The position numbers and the translations under genes were made by a program. Below, piece after piece: positions 10,467 to 18,323 of a stretch of DNA of 51,205 nt. Below the pieces are notes generated by a model. That model did not search any database and was not told where the DNA came from. It worked only from the letters and a program-made list of their open reading frames with translations. The DNA lies in assembly GCF_011355085.1 (NCBI RefSeq), contig NZ_VXCP01000003.1, positions 1-51,205 on the forward strand, written 5' to 3'. Positions within the stretch are counted from its first letter, which is position 1; every line of letters starts with the position of its first letter. Origin of the DNA: Pseudomonas akapageensis. GTDB lineage: Bacteria; Pseudomonadota; Gammaproteobacteria; Pseudomonadales; Pseudomonadaceae.

Positions 10467-11894
10467 ATGTCGGAAGCTCCCGGAAAACTAAAGCTTGGCG
10501 CGCTTGTTGCCTTGGTAGTGGGATCGATGATTGGTGGCGGGATATTTTCGCTACCGCAAAACATGGCTGCCAGTGCTGATGTCGGTGCCGTTCTTATTGG
10601 TTGGGCTATTACTGCAGTCGGTATGCTGACCCTGGCTTTCGTGTTCCAGACCCTGGCCAATCGTAAACCCAACCTCGATGGTGGGGTATACGCCTACGCC
10701 AAGGCCGGCTTTGGCGATTACATGGGCTTCTCGTCGGCCTGGGGGTACTGGATCAGTGCCTGGCTAGGCAACGTCGGTTACTTCGTGCTGCTGTTCAGCA
10801 CACTGGGGTACTTTTTCCCGATTTTCGGTGAGGGCAACACGGTAGCGGCCATCATCGGCGCCTCGATCATACTCTGGGGGGTGCACTTCCTGGTGCTGCG
10901 CGGGATCAAGGAAGCGGCCTTCATCAACGTGATCACCACCGTAGCCAAGATCGTGCCGCTAGGGCTTTTCGTGCTGATCGCCCTGTTTGCGTTCAAGCTG
11001 GATATCTTCACCGCCGACATCTGGGGCGTCAAAAACCCCGACCTGGGCAGCGTGATGAACCAGGTGCGCAACATGATGCTGGTGACCGTCTGGGTGTTCA
11101 TCGGCATCGAAGGCGCAAGTATCTTCTCGGCACGCGCGGAAAAACGTTCGGACGTCGGCAAGGCCACCGTAATCGGCTTCATTACCGTGCTGCTGTTCCT
11201 GGTGCTGGTCAACGTGCTCTCACTGGGCATCATGACCCAACCGGAACTGTCCAAGCTGCAGAACCCATCGATGGCGGCCGTGCTCGAGCATGTGGTTGGT
11301 CACTGGGGGGCCGTGCTGATCAGCGTTGGCCTGATCATCTCGCTGGTGGGTGCCCTGCTGTCCTGGGTGCTGCTGTGTGCGGAGATCATGTTCGCCGCCG
11401 CCAAAGACCACACGATGCCGGAATTCCTGCGCAAGGAGAACGCCAATCATGTACCGGTCAATGCCCTGTGGCTGACCAACGTCATGGTGCAACTGTTCCT
11501 GATCATCACCCTGTTCTCGGCCAGTACCTACCTGTCGCTGATCTACCTGGCCACCTCGATGATCCTGGTGCCCTACCTGTGGTCGGCCGCCTACGCATTC
11601 TTGCTCGCCCTGCGCAGCGAGACCTATGAACAAGCCATGGCCGAACGCAGCAAAGATCTGTTCATCGGCGCCATCGCCGTGATCTATGCGATCTGGCTGA
11701 TCTATGCCGGCGGGGTCAAATACCTGCTGTTGTCCGCCCTGCTCTATGCCCCTGGCGCGATCCTGTTCGCCAAGGCCAAGCGTGAGCTGGGTCAACCGAT
11801 TTTTACCAACGTGGAGAAGTTGATCTTTGCCGCCGTGGTCATTGGCGCGCTGGTCGCGGCCTATGGTCTGTATGACGGCTTTTTAACGCTGTAA
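10467..11894 (+). CDS. arcD: Arginine/ornithine antiporter ArcD
   Basis: Inner-membrane exchanger that imports arginine and exports ornithine for the arginine deiminase pathway, which yields ATP without oxygen. 475 aa, multi-spanning, APA family: N-terminal SMIGGGIFSLPQNMAA motif, segments continuing to residue ~470. TGGAG lies eight bases before the ATG. First gene of arcDABC, with 33 bp to arcA, and behind the ANR-type promoter. It is paralogous to the divergent neighbour at 8602-10029; operon position is the reason for giving this copy the arcD name. Confidence 0.96.
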   Translation: MSEAPGKLKLGALVALVVGSMIGGGIFSLPQNMAASADVGAVLIGWAITAVGMLTLAFVFQTLANRKPNLDGGVYAYAKAGFGDYMGFSSAWGYWISAWLGNVGYFVLLFSTLGYFFPIFGEGNTVAAIIGASIILWGVHFLVLRGIKEAAFINVITTVAKIVPLGLFVLIALFAFKLDIFTADIWGVKNPDLGSVMNQVRNMMLVTVWVFIGIEGASIFSARAEKRSDVGKATVIGFITVLLFLVLVNVLSLGIMTQPELSKLQNPSMAAVLEHVVGHWGAVLISVGLIISLVGALLSWVLLCAEIMFAAAKDHTMPEFLRKENANHVPVNALWLTNVMVQLFLIITLFSASTYLSLIYLATSMILVPYLWSAAYAFLLALRSETYEQAMAERSKDLFIGAIAVIYAIWLIYAGGVKYLLLSALLYAPGAILFAKAKRELGQPIFTNVEKLIFAAVVIGALVAAYGLYDGFLTL

Positions 11895-11927
11895 CACCCG
11901 TCTTTGAATCTTTGGAGGAAATCAGAA

Positions 11928-13184
11928 ATGTCCACGGAAAAAGTTAAATACGGCGTGCATTCCGAAGCCGGCAAGCTTCGTAAAGTGATGGTTTGCTCTC
12001 CTGGCCTGGCGCATCAGCGCCTGACCCCGAACAACTGCGATGAATTGCTGTTCGACGATGTACTCTGGGTCGCCCAGGCCAAGCGCGATCACTTCGACTT
12101 CGTCACAAAGATGCGCGAGCGCGGCATCGATGTGGTGGAAATGCACAACCTGTTGACGGACATCGTTGCCCAGAAGGACGCTCTGGACTGGATCCTGGAA
12201 CGCAAGGTCACCCCGAACCTGGTAGGTATCGGCCTGGTCAACGAAGTCAGCGCCTGGTTGCGCAGCCTGGAGCCACGCAAGATCGCCGAGTTCCTGATCG
12301 GCGGTGTATCGGCCGATGACCTGCCCGACTCTTTTGGTGGCGAGGCCATCAAGATGTTCCGCGGCTTCCTGGGCCACTCCAGCTTCATTCTGCCGCCACT
12401 GCCCAACACCCAGTTCACCCGTGACACCACCTGCTGGATCTATGGTGGCGTGACCCTGAACCCCATGTACTGGCCAGCCCGTCGCCAGGAAACCCTGCTG
12501 ACCAGCGCCATCTACAAGTTCCACCCGCAATTCACCAATGCCGAGTTCCAGGTCTGGTACGGCGATCCGGACAAGGAACACGGCGCCGCCACCCTGGAAG
12601 GCGGTGACGTCATGCCGATCGGCAACGGCGTCGTCCTGATCGGCATGGGCGAGCGCACCTCGCACCAGGCCATTGGCCAACTGGCGCAAAGCCTGTTCAA
12701 GAACAAGGCGGTCGAGCGCGTCATCGTGGCTGGCCTGCCAAAATCCCGCGCCGCGATGCACCTGGACACCGTGTTCAGCTTCTGCGACCGCGACCTGGTC
12801 ACGGTCTTCCCGGAAGTGGTGAGCCAGATCGTCGCCTTCACCCTGCGCCCGGATGAAAGCAAACCGAATGGCATCGATATCCGCCGCGAAAAAACCAACT
12901 TCATCGACACCGTGGCCGCGGCATTGAACCTGAAGAAACTGCGCGTCGTGGAAACCGGCGGCAATGCCTTCGCCGCCGAACGCGAGCAGTGGGACGACGG
13001 CAACAACGTGGTGGCCGTGGAGCCAGGCGTGGTGATCGGCTATGACCGCAACACGTCCACCAACACCCTGCTGCGCAAGGCCGGCATCGAAGTCATCACC
13101 ATCAGCGCCGGCGAACTGGGCCGGGGTCGCGGCGGCGGTCACTGCATGACCTGCCCAATCATCCGCGACCCGATCGACTATTGA
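11928..13184 (+). CDS. arcA: Arginine deiminase
   Basis: Hydrolyses arginine to citrulline and ammonia, first step of the deiminase pathway. At 418 aa it matches the P. aeruginosa enzyme. The nucleophilic cysteine falls at residue 406 in [12 protein letters not shown], the position known from P. aeruginosa, and the N-terminal [17 protein letters not shown] and TRDT (substrate carboxylate / catalytic region) motifs are present. The start is the ATG at 11928, preceded by TTTGGAGGAAATC; an upstream in-frame ATG at 11904 lies before this ribosome site and is rejected. A 192-bp gap with a long palindrome separates it from arcB. Confidence 0.98.
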   Translation: MSTEKVKYGVHSEAGKLRKVMVCSPGLAHQRLTPNNCDELLFDDVLWVAQAKRDHFDFVTKMRERGIDVVEMHNLLTDIVAQKDALDWILERKVTPNLVGIGLVNEVSAWLRSLEPRKIAEFLIGGVSADDLPDSFGGEAIKMFRGFLGHSSFILPPLPNTQFTRDTTCWIYGGVTLNPMYWPARRQETLLTSAIYKFHPQFTNAEFQVWYGDPDKEHGAATLEGGDVMPIGNGVVLIGMGERTSHQAIGQLAQSLFKNKAVERVIVAGLPKSRAAMHLDTVFSFCDRDLVTVFPEVVSQIVAFTLRPDESKPNGIDIRREKTNFIDTVAAALNLKKLRVVETGGNAFAAEREQWDDGNNVVAVEPGVVIGYDRNTSTNTLLRKAGIEVITISAGELGRGRGGGHCMTCPIIRDPIDY

Positions 13185-13207
13185 TTAACTTTTTCACTTA
13201 CTAGAAC

Positions 13208-13361
13208 CCGACGCTGTGAAAGCGTAGCGAGCGCAGGAAAGACAAGGCAAAAACAGGCGAGGAACGGCTGGGGTCGCACCCGACTTTACTGGTTGTAAAT
13301 GAGCATTCCGAGCCTGTTTTTAACGCAGTATTTCCAAGCGCAGTAGCTTTCACAGTGTCGG
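13208..13361 (+). repeat. Long imperfect palindrome between arcA and arcB
   Basis: The left end CCGACGCTGTGAAAGC and right end GCTTTCACAGTGTCGG are inverted copies. Inward, AAAAACAGGCGAGGAA and the complement of its right partner (TTCCGAGCCTGTTTTT) also match, so two arms of about 60 nt can fold into one long interrupted stem in the arc mRNA. The right end stops three bases before the AAGGAG of arcB. It may be a dispersed intergenic element, an RNA processing or stability site, or both. Confidence 0.8.
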
Positions 13362-13376
13362 GCAAGGAGATCCATC

Positions 13377-14387
13377 ATGGCGTTCAACATTCACAACCGT
13401 AGCTTGCTGAGCCTGGAACACCACACCCCTCGCGAGTTGAAGTACCTGCTCGACCTGTCCCGCGACCTCAAGCGCGCCAAGTACACCGGCACAGAGCAGC
13501 AACACCTCAAGGGCAACAACATTGCGCTGATCTTCGAGAAAACCTCCACCCGCACCCGCTGCGCCTTCGAGGTGGCCGCCTATGACCAGGGCGCCAACGT
13601 CACCTACATTGACCCGAACTCTTCGCAGATCGGCCACAAGGAAAGCATGAAGGATACCGCCCGGGTACTCGGGCGCATGTACGATGCCATCGAATACCGT
13701 GGCTTCAAGCAGGAAATCGTCGAGGAACTGGCAAAATATGCGGGTGTTCCCGTGTTCAACGGCCTGACCGACGAATACCACCCGACCCAGATGATCGCCG
13801 ACGTGCTGACCATGCGTGAACACAGCGACAAGCCGCTGCACGATATCAGCTACGCCTACCTGGGCGACGCTCGCAACAACATGGGTAACTCGCTGCTGCT
13901 GGTCGGCGCCAAGCTGGGCATGGACGTGCGCATCTGCGCGCCCAAGGCCCTATGGCCACATGACGACCTGGTCGAACGCTGCAAAGGCTACGCGGCCGAT
14001 AGTGGTGCACGTATCACCCTGACCGAAGACCCGAAAGCGGCCGTCAAGGGCGTCGACTTCATCCACACCGACGTCTGGGTTTCGATGGGCGAACCGGTCG
14101 AAGCCTGGGCCGAACGCATCAAGCAACTGCTGCCATACCAGGTCAACGCTGACTTGATGAAAGCCACCGGCAACCCACGTACCAAGTTCATGCACTGCCT
14201 GCCGGCCTTCCACAACTCCGACACCAAGGTCGGCAAACAGATCGCTGAGCAGTACCCCAACCTGAAAAACGGCATTGAAGTGACCGACGACGTGTTCGAG
14301 TCGCCCGCCTGTATCGCCTTCGAGCAAGCGGAAAACCGCATGCACACCATCAAGGCGATCCTGGTGTCGACCCTGGCTGACCTGTAA
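13377..14387 (+). CDS. arcB: Ornithine carbamoyltransferase, catabolic
   Basis: Phosphorolyses citrulline to ornithine and carbamoyl phosphate in the deiminase pathway. 336 aa, as for catabolic OTCases. The carbamoyl-phosphate loop STRTR is at residues 57-61, HPTQ is in [14 protein letters not shown], the ornithine-loop region is around DVWVSMGEP, and HCLPAF carries the conserved Cys. AAGGAG precedes the ATG and directly follows the long palindrome. The paralogous anabolic enzyme (ArgF) is not in this window; operon context favours the catabolic role. Confidence 0.97.
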   Translation: MAFNIHNRSLLSLEHHTPRELKYLLDLSRDLKRAKYTGTEQQHLKGNNIALIFEKTSTRTRCAFEVAAYDQGANVTYIDPNSSQIGHKESMKDTARVLGRMYDAIEYRGFKQEIVEELAKYAGVPVFNGLTDEYHPTQMIADVLTMREHSDKPLHDISYAYLGDARNNMGNSLLLVGAKLGMDVRICAPKALWPHDDLVERCKGYAADSGARITLTEDPKAAVKGVDFIHTDVWVSMGEPVEAWAERIKQLLPYQVNADLMKATGNPRTKFMHCLPAFHNSDTKVGKQIAEQYPNLKNGIEVTDDVFESPACIAFEQAENRMHTIKAILVSTLADL

Positions 14388-14420
14388 CGGCCTCTGATGG
14401 ACTAAATGCTCCTGCTTACC

Positions 14421-14516
14421 CTGTGGGAGCTGGCTTGCCAGCGAGGCGGTGTACCTGACACACCGCGTCGTCTGGATCGCGGCGGTCCGGCGATCCGGCA
14501 AGCCCGCTCCCACAGG
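14421..14516. repeat. REP pair between arcB and arcC
   Basis: CTGTGGGAGCTGGCTTGCCA and, inverted, GGCAAGCCCGCTCCCACAGG: two Pseudomonas REP units in opposite orientation with an internal imperfect stem. In the arc transcript this would form a hairpin, which could protect the arcDAB part from 3' decay and lower arcC output relative to arcB. Confidence 0.88.
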
Positions 14517-14573
14517 GGAACATCACCGGCCCTCGGTAAGCAGGAAGTCCCCCTTTTTTAGAAGGAATGCACC

Positions 14574-15506
14574 ATGCGTATCGTTGTTGCATTGGGCGGT
14601 AACGCCCTGCTGCGTCGTGGCGAGCCCATGACCGCTGACAATCAGCGCGCCAATATCCGCATCGCCACCGAACAGATCGCCAAGATTCACCCGGGCAATG
14701 AACTGGTCATCGCCCACGGCAATGGCCCGCAGGTTGGCCTGTTGTCGTTGCAGGCAGCGGCCTATACCTCTGTCACCCCTTACCCGCTGGACGTACTCGG
14801 CGCCGAAACCGAGGGCATGATCGGCTACATCATCGAACAGGAGCTGGGCAACCTGCTGCCGTTCGAAGTCCCGTTCGCCACCTTGCTGACCCAGGTCGAA
14901 GTCGATGGCAAGGACCCGGCCTTCCAGAAACCGACCAAACCGATCGGCCCGGTCTACAGCAAAGAAGACGCCGAGAAACTGGCCAAGGAAAAAGGCTGGG
15001 CCATTGCCCCGGACGGCGACAAGTTCCGCCGCGTGGTGGCCAGCCCCCGGCCGAAACGGATTTTCGAGATTCGCCCGATCACCTGGCTGCTGGAAAAGGG
15101 CACCGTCGTTATCTGTGCCGGCGGCGGTGGCATCCCGACCATGTACGATGAAAGCGGCAAGCTGCTCAGCGGCGTGGAAGCGGTGATCGACAAGGACCTG
15201 TGCTCGGCCCTGCTGGCCCAGGAGCTGAAGTCCGATCTGCTGGTCATCGCCACCGACGTCGACGCCGCCTACATCGACTGGGGCAAGCCGACCCAGAAAG
15301 CCGTCGCCGAGGCTCACCCGGACGAACTGGAAAGACTCGGCTTCGCTGCCGGCTCCATGGGCCCGAAAGTCCAGGCCGCGTGCGAGTTTGCGCGCAATAC
15401 CGGCAAGGTCGCGGTCATAGGTTCGCTGGCGGATATTCAAGACATCGTCAAAGGGACCAAAGGTACCCGAGTCAGTACGGCCAAGGCCGGTATCAGCTAC
15501 CGTTAA
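14574..15506 (+). CDS. arcC: Carbamate kinase
   Basis: Transfers phosphate from carbamoyl phosphate to ADP, giving ATP, CO2 and ammonia; the energy-yielding last step of the deiminase pathway. 310 aa, normal for the family. Signature segments are [39 protein letters not shown] and [18 protein letters not shown] precedes the ATG. It is the last member of arcDABC, after a REP pair. The C-terminus (TAKAGISYR) is followed 57 bp later by a small gene on the same strand. Confidence 0.97.
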   Translation: MRIVVALGGNALLRRGEPMTADNQRANIRIATEQIAKIHPGNELVIAHGNGPQVGLLSLQAAAYTSVTPYPLDVLGAETEGMIGYIIEQELGNLLPFEVPFATLLTQVEVDGKDPAFQKPTKPIGPVYSKEDAEKLAKEKGWAIAPDGDKFRRVVASPRPKRIFEIRPITWLLEKGTVVICAGGGGIPTMYDESGKLLSGVEAVIDKDLCSALLAQELKSDLLVIATDVDAAYIDWGKPTQKAVAEAHPDELERLGFAAGSMGPKVQAACEFARNTGKVAVIGSLADIQDIVKGTKGTRVSTAKAGISYR

Positions 15507-15563
15507 ATCAGGGGGGCAGGCTTGTCAGCCTGCCCTTCGCCCCACTTGCGAAGGAGTAATCCA

Positions 15564-15929
15564 ATGGCCAAATTCGAGCCCGGACATTTGCATGTAGAAC
15601 GCCACGCGCTGACCCCTCAAGATCACAGCTACGACCTGAAAGTCGACTACACGGTCGATAAGGACCCCTCGAAAGGCAAAGGCGTACGCTTCACCGTGCA
15701 CGGCCAGATTCAGGGCAAGGAATTGAAAGAAGAGTTCTTCCTGCCCAAGGAGGAGGCCTTCAATTTCACCCGTGATTTTTCGAAGATATTTGAAAAGTAC
15801 GGTGTACCCAGGGATCAGCAGATCCAGGTCCATGTGAACAACCCAATCTACGACAAGATGTTCGAAGACATCCGCGCAAAGCTCGACCACAAGTCCGGCG
15901 ACCCGGTCGATATCAAGGATTTCGAATAA
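15564..15929 (+). CDS. Small DUF5064-like protein downstream of arcC
   Basis: 121-aa soluble protein with no signal peptide or membrane segment, rich in charged residues and predicted beta strands (HSYDLKVDYTVDKDPS, VRFTVHGQIQGKELKEEFFL). It resembles the Pseudomonas family annotated as DUF5064; the function is unknown to me. The ATG at 15564 follows AAGGAG; an in-frame ATG at 15522 is further up without a ribosome site. It lies 57 bp after arcC on the same strand with no terminator between, so it may be read with the arc operon. Confidence 0.8.
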   Translation: MAKFEPGHLHVERHALTPQDHSYDLKVDYTVDKDPSKGKGVRFTVHGQIQGKELKEEFFLPKEEAFNFTRDFSKIFEKYGVPRDQQIQVHVNNPIYDKMFEDIRAKLDHKSGDPVDIKDFE

Positions 15930-15940
15930 CAGTCCCGGCC

Positions 15941-16022
15941 TCATCGCGGGCAAGTCGAGTCGTCGCACCGCCGCTCCCACAGGGTGGCGCGCGGACACTG
16001 TGGGAGCGGGCTTGCCCGCGAT
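15941..16022. repeat. REP elements upstream of gcsR
   Basis: A degenerate REP (CATCGCGGGCAAG...CCGCTCCCACAGGG) followed by an inverted full unit (CTGTGGGAGCGGGCTTGCCC) ending at GCGAT. It lies between the DUF5064-like gene and the gcsR start. Confidence 0.85.
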
Positions 16023-16124
16023 CGACCGCAACGCGGTCGCATTGACCGCACCGCCAGATTTCACCAAACCCCCTCCACCAAGGCATACTTGCCGCCCCTG
16101 CTACCCAGAACCCGTCAGCGCCCC

Positions 16125-17633
16125 ATGCGTATCCACGTCAGCTTCATCGACCGCGTCGGCATCACCCAGGAAGTGCTCGCCCTGCTCGGCGCGCGCAATC
16201 TCAACCTGGATGCGGTGGAAATGGTGCCGCCCAACGTTTATATCGATGCGCCGACCCTCAGCCCGCAGGTACTCGAAGAGCTGCGTGACGCGCTGTTCAG
16301 CGTGCATGGTGTTCAGGCCGTCACCGTGGTCGACATCCTGCCCGGCCAGCGCCGTCACCTGCAGCTCGATGCCCTGCTGGCCGCCATGACCGACCCGGTG
16401 CTGGCCCTGGACAGCGCCGGCCACGTGTTGCTGGCCAATCCGGCACTGGTCGCCCTGTATGGCCGCGAACCCGACGGAGAGTCGGTCAACCAGCTGTTCG
16501 CCGACCCCGACTTGCTCGGCACCCTGCTCGAGCACGGTTTTCGCCTGCCCATGCGCGAGATCGTCCTCAACGGCCAGACCTTGCTGCTCGATGCCACGCC
16601 CATCACCAATGCCGGTGCGTTGCTGACCTTGTATCAACCCAATCGCATCGGTGAACGCCTGTCGGCACTGCACCACGACCACGCCGAAGGTTTCGACGCG
16701 CTGCTTGGCGACTCGCCGCCAATCCGTACCCTCAAGGCGCGGGCCCAGCGGGTCGCAACACTGGATGCGCCATTATTGATCCACGGCGAGACCGGTACCG
16801 GCAAGGAACTGGTGGCTCGCGCTTGCCATGCAATCAGCAGCCGTCACAGCGCGCCTTTTCTCGCACTCAACTGCGCGGCGCTGCCGGAGAACCTGGCCGA
16901 AAGCGAACTGTTCGGCTACGCCCCCGGCGCTTTTACCGGCGCACAGCGCGGCGGCAAGCCAGGCCTGATGGAACTGGCCAACCAGGGCACGGTATTTCTC
17001 GATGAGATCGGCGAAATGTCACCCTACCTGCAGGCCAAGCTGTTGCGCTTTCTCAATGACGGCAGTTTCCGTCGGGTGGGCGGTGATCGCGAGGTCAAGG
17101 TCAACGTGCGCATCCTCAGCGCCACCCACCGCGATCTCGAGAAAATGGTCAACGAGGGGACCTTTCGCGAAGACCTCTTCTATCGCCTGAACGTCCTCAA
17201 TCTGGAAGTACCGCCGTTGCGCGAACGCGGCCAGGACATCCTGCTGCTGGCACGCTATTTCATGCAGCAGGCCTGCGCCCAGATCCAGCGCCCCGTCTGC
17301 CGGCTCGCGCCGGGCACCTATCCGGCCCTGCTGGGCAACCGTTGGCCGGGTAACGTCCGGCAACTGCAGAACGTGATCTTCCGCGCCGCCGCCATCAGCG
17401 AGAGCAGCCTGGTCGACATCGGCGACCTGGATATCGCCGGGACGTCCGTGGCACGTCAGCACGATACCGAAGTCGATAGCCTGGAACAGGCCATGGAAGA
17501 TTACGAGAGAGCGTTGCTGGAAAAGCTGTACATCAACTACCCCTCGACCCGGCAATTGGCCAGCCGCCTGCAGACCTCGCATACCGCCATCGCCCATCGC
17601 CTGCGCAAATACGGCATCCCCAACAAGTCGTAA
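16125..17633 (+). CDS. gcsR: TyrR-like sigma-54 activator GcsR of the glycine cleavage operon
   Basis: Enhancer-binding protein of 502 aa. An N-terminal ACT domain (about 1-75, MRIHVSFIDRVGITQEVLAL) is the likely glycine sensor. A PAS-like domain (about 80-190) and an AAA+ domain follow, with Walker A GETGTGKE at 221-228, an intact GAFTGA sigma-54 loop at 268-273, and the Walker B region GTVFLDEIGEM. A C-terminal helix-turn-helix (STRQLASRLQTSHTAIAHRL) completes it. Unlike E. coli TyrR, the GAFTGA loop is complete, so sigma-54 activation is expected. The GcsR of P. aeruginosa activates gcvHP-glyA-sdaA-gcvT in response to glycine; this gene stands in the same place. I used the ATG at 16125, where the ACT domain begins; the longer frame upstream runs through REP sequence. 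Confidence 0.93.
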   Translation: MRIHVSFIDRVGITQEVLALLGARNLNLDAVEMVPPNVYIDAPTLSPQVLEELRDALFSVHGVQAVTVVDILPGQRRHLQLDALLAAMTDPVLALDSAGHVLLANPALVALYGREPDGESVNQLFADPDLLGTLLEHGFRLPMREIVLNGQTLLLDATPITNAGALLTLYQPNRIGERLSALHHDHAEGFDALLGDSPPIRTLKARAQRVATLDAPLLIHGETGTGKELVARACHAISSRHSAPFLALNCAALPENLAESELFGYAPGAFTGAQRGGKPGLMELANQGTVFLDEIGEMSPYLQAKLLRFLNDGSFRRVGGDREVKVNVRILSATHRDLEKMVNEGTFREDLFYRLNVLNLEVPPLRERGQDILLLARYFMQQACAQIQRPVCRLAPGTYPALLGNRWPGNVRQLQNVIFRAAAISESSLVDIGDLDIAGTSVARQHDTEVDSLEQAMEDYERALLEKLYINYPSTRQLASRLQTSHTAIAHRLRKYGIPNKS

Positions 17634-17647
17634 AAACGACCTCTACC

Positions 17648-17684
17648 CGTACTGAAAGCGCTACAGCGTAACGATATCGCTACA
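17648..17684 (+). promoter_or_regulatory. Tandem GcsR (TyrR-like) boxes, distal pair
   Basis: CGTAACG-ATAT-CGCTACA at 17667-17684 is an 18-bp 7-4-7 inverted repeat. Directly before it, 17648-17665 (CGTACTG-AAAG-CGCTACA) has an identical right half and a degenerate left half, a 19-bp step away. Tandem 18-bp sites of the form TGTAACG-N4-CGTT... are known for GcsR in P. aeruginosa. Confidence 0.72.
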
Positions 17685-17710
17685 GTCGGTGTCAGGACCC
17701 GCTGCGCAAG

Positions 17711-17735
17711 GCTTTGATCCATCAAGGCTTTTTTT
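17711..17735 (+). terminator. Rho-independent terminator of gcsR
   Basis: GCTTTGAT-CC-ATCAAGGC followed by seven or more T. It lies between the distal and proximal GcsR boxes, so it should isolate gcsR transcription from the gcv promoter while leaving the enhancer on the upstream side. Confidence 0.8.
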
Positions 17736-17748
17736 ACCTCGCAGCAGC

Positions 17749-17766
17749 TGTAGCGATTTCGCTACA
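17749..17766 (+). promoter_or_regulatory. GcsR box, proximal, perfect palindrome
   Basis: TGTAGCG-ATTT-CGCTACA, a perfect 7-4-7 palindrome (extends to CTGTAGCG...CGCTACAG). It is about 90 bp upstream of the sigma-54 start site, the usual distance for an enhancer, and shares CGCTACA with the two distal sites. Confidence 0.8.
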
Positions 17767-17831
17767 GCTGGTGTCTGGCGACATCTTAGAAACCACATCA
17801 ACTCATTGTTTTATAAAGACTTTTGCAAATG

Positions 17832-17847
17832 TGGCCGCATTTTTGCT
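17832..17847 (+). promoter_or_regulatory. Sigma-54 (-24/-12) promoter of the gcv operon
   Basis: TGGCCGCATTTTTGCT has GG-N10-GC with the TTGCT of the -12 element; predicted start near 17858, about 73 bp before gcvH. The sigma-54 activator gene just upstream and its palindromes support the call. Confidence 0.85.
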
Positions 17848-17930
17848 AATGCTTAGCTCATTCACGCTCTGCCCTGCATGAGCATTCAATCGCGTCCACC
17901 GGACACCCGCTGTCCCTCTGAGGAATTTCC

Positions 17931-18314
17931 ATGAGCGAGTTGCGTTTTACTGAAGACCACGAATGGCTGCGCGCCGAAGCTGACGGCAGTGTGACTGTCG
18001 GCATCACCGCTTTTGCGCAAAACGCACTGGGCGATGTGGTCTTTGTGCAGCTCCCGGAGCTTCAAAACTATGACAAGGGCGCTGAAGCAGCGACCGTTGA
18101 ATCAGTTAAAGCTGCCAGCGGTGTCTACATGCCACTGGACGGGGAAGTGATCGAAGTGAACCCCGCTCTCGATAGCAGCCCTGAACTGGTCAACGAAGAC
18201 CCGCTGGGCGAAGGCTGGTTCTTCCGCTTCATCCCGGCAGATGCCGCCGCTGTAGCCCAACTGCTCGATCAGGACGCCTACGACCGTCTGATCAAAGCCA
18301 ACGCCGACGCCTGA
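17931..18314 (+). CDS. gcvH: Glycine cleavage system H protein
   Basis: Lipoyl carrier of the glycine cleavage complex (127 aa). It shuttles the aminomethyl group between GcvP, GcvT and lipoamide dehydrogenase. The lipoylated lysine is K60 in VESVKAASGVYMP. TGAGGAATTTCC precedes the ATG. It is the first gene of the gcvH-gcvP-sdaA-gcvT operon behind a sigma-54 promoter, with only 9 bp to gcvP. Lipoamide dehydrogenase (L protein) is not encoded here and must come from elsewhere. Confidence 0.98.
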   Translation: MSELRFTEDHEWLRAEADGSVTVGITAFAQNALGDVVFVQLPELQNYDKGAEAATVESVKAASGVYMPLDGEVIEVNPALDSSPELVNEDPLGEGWFFRFIPADAAAVAQLLDQDAYDRLIKANADA

Positions 18315-18323
18315 GGAACCACC

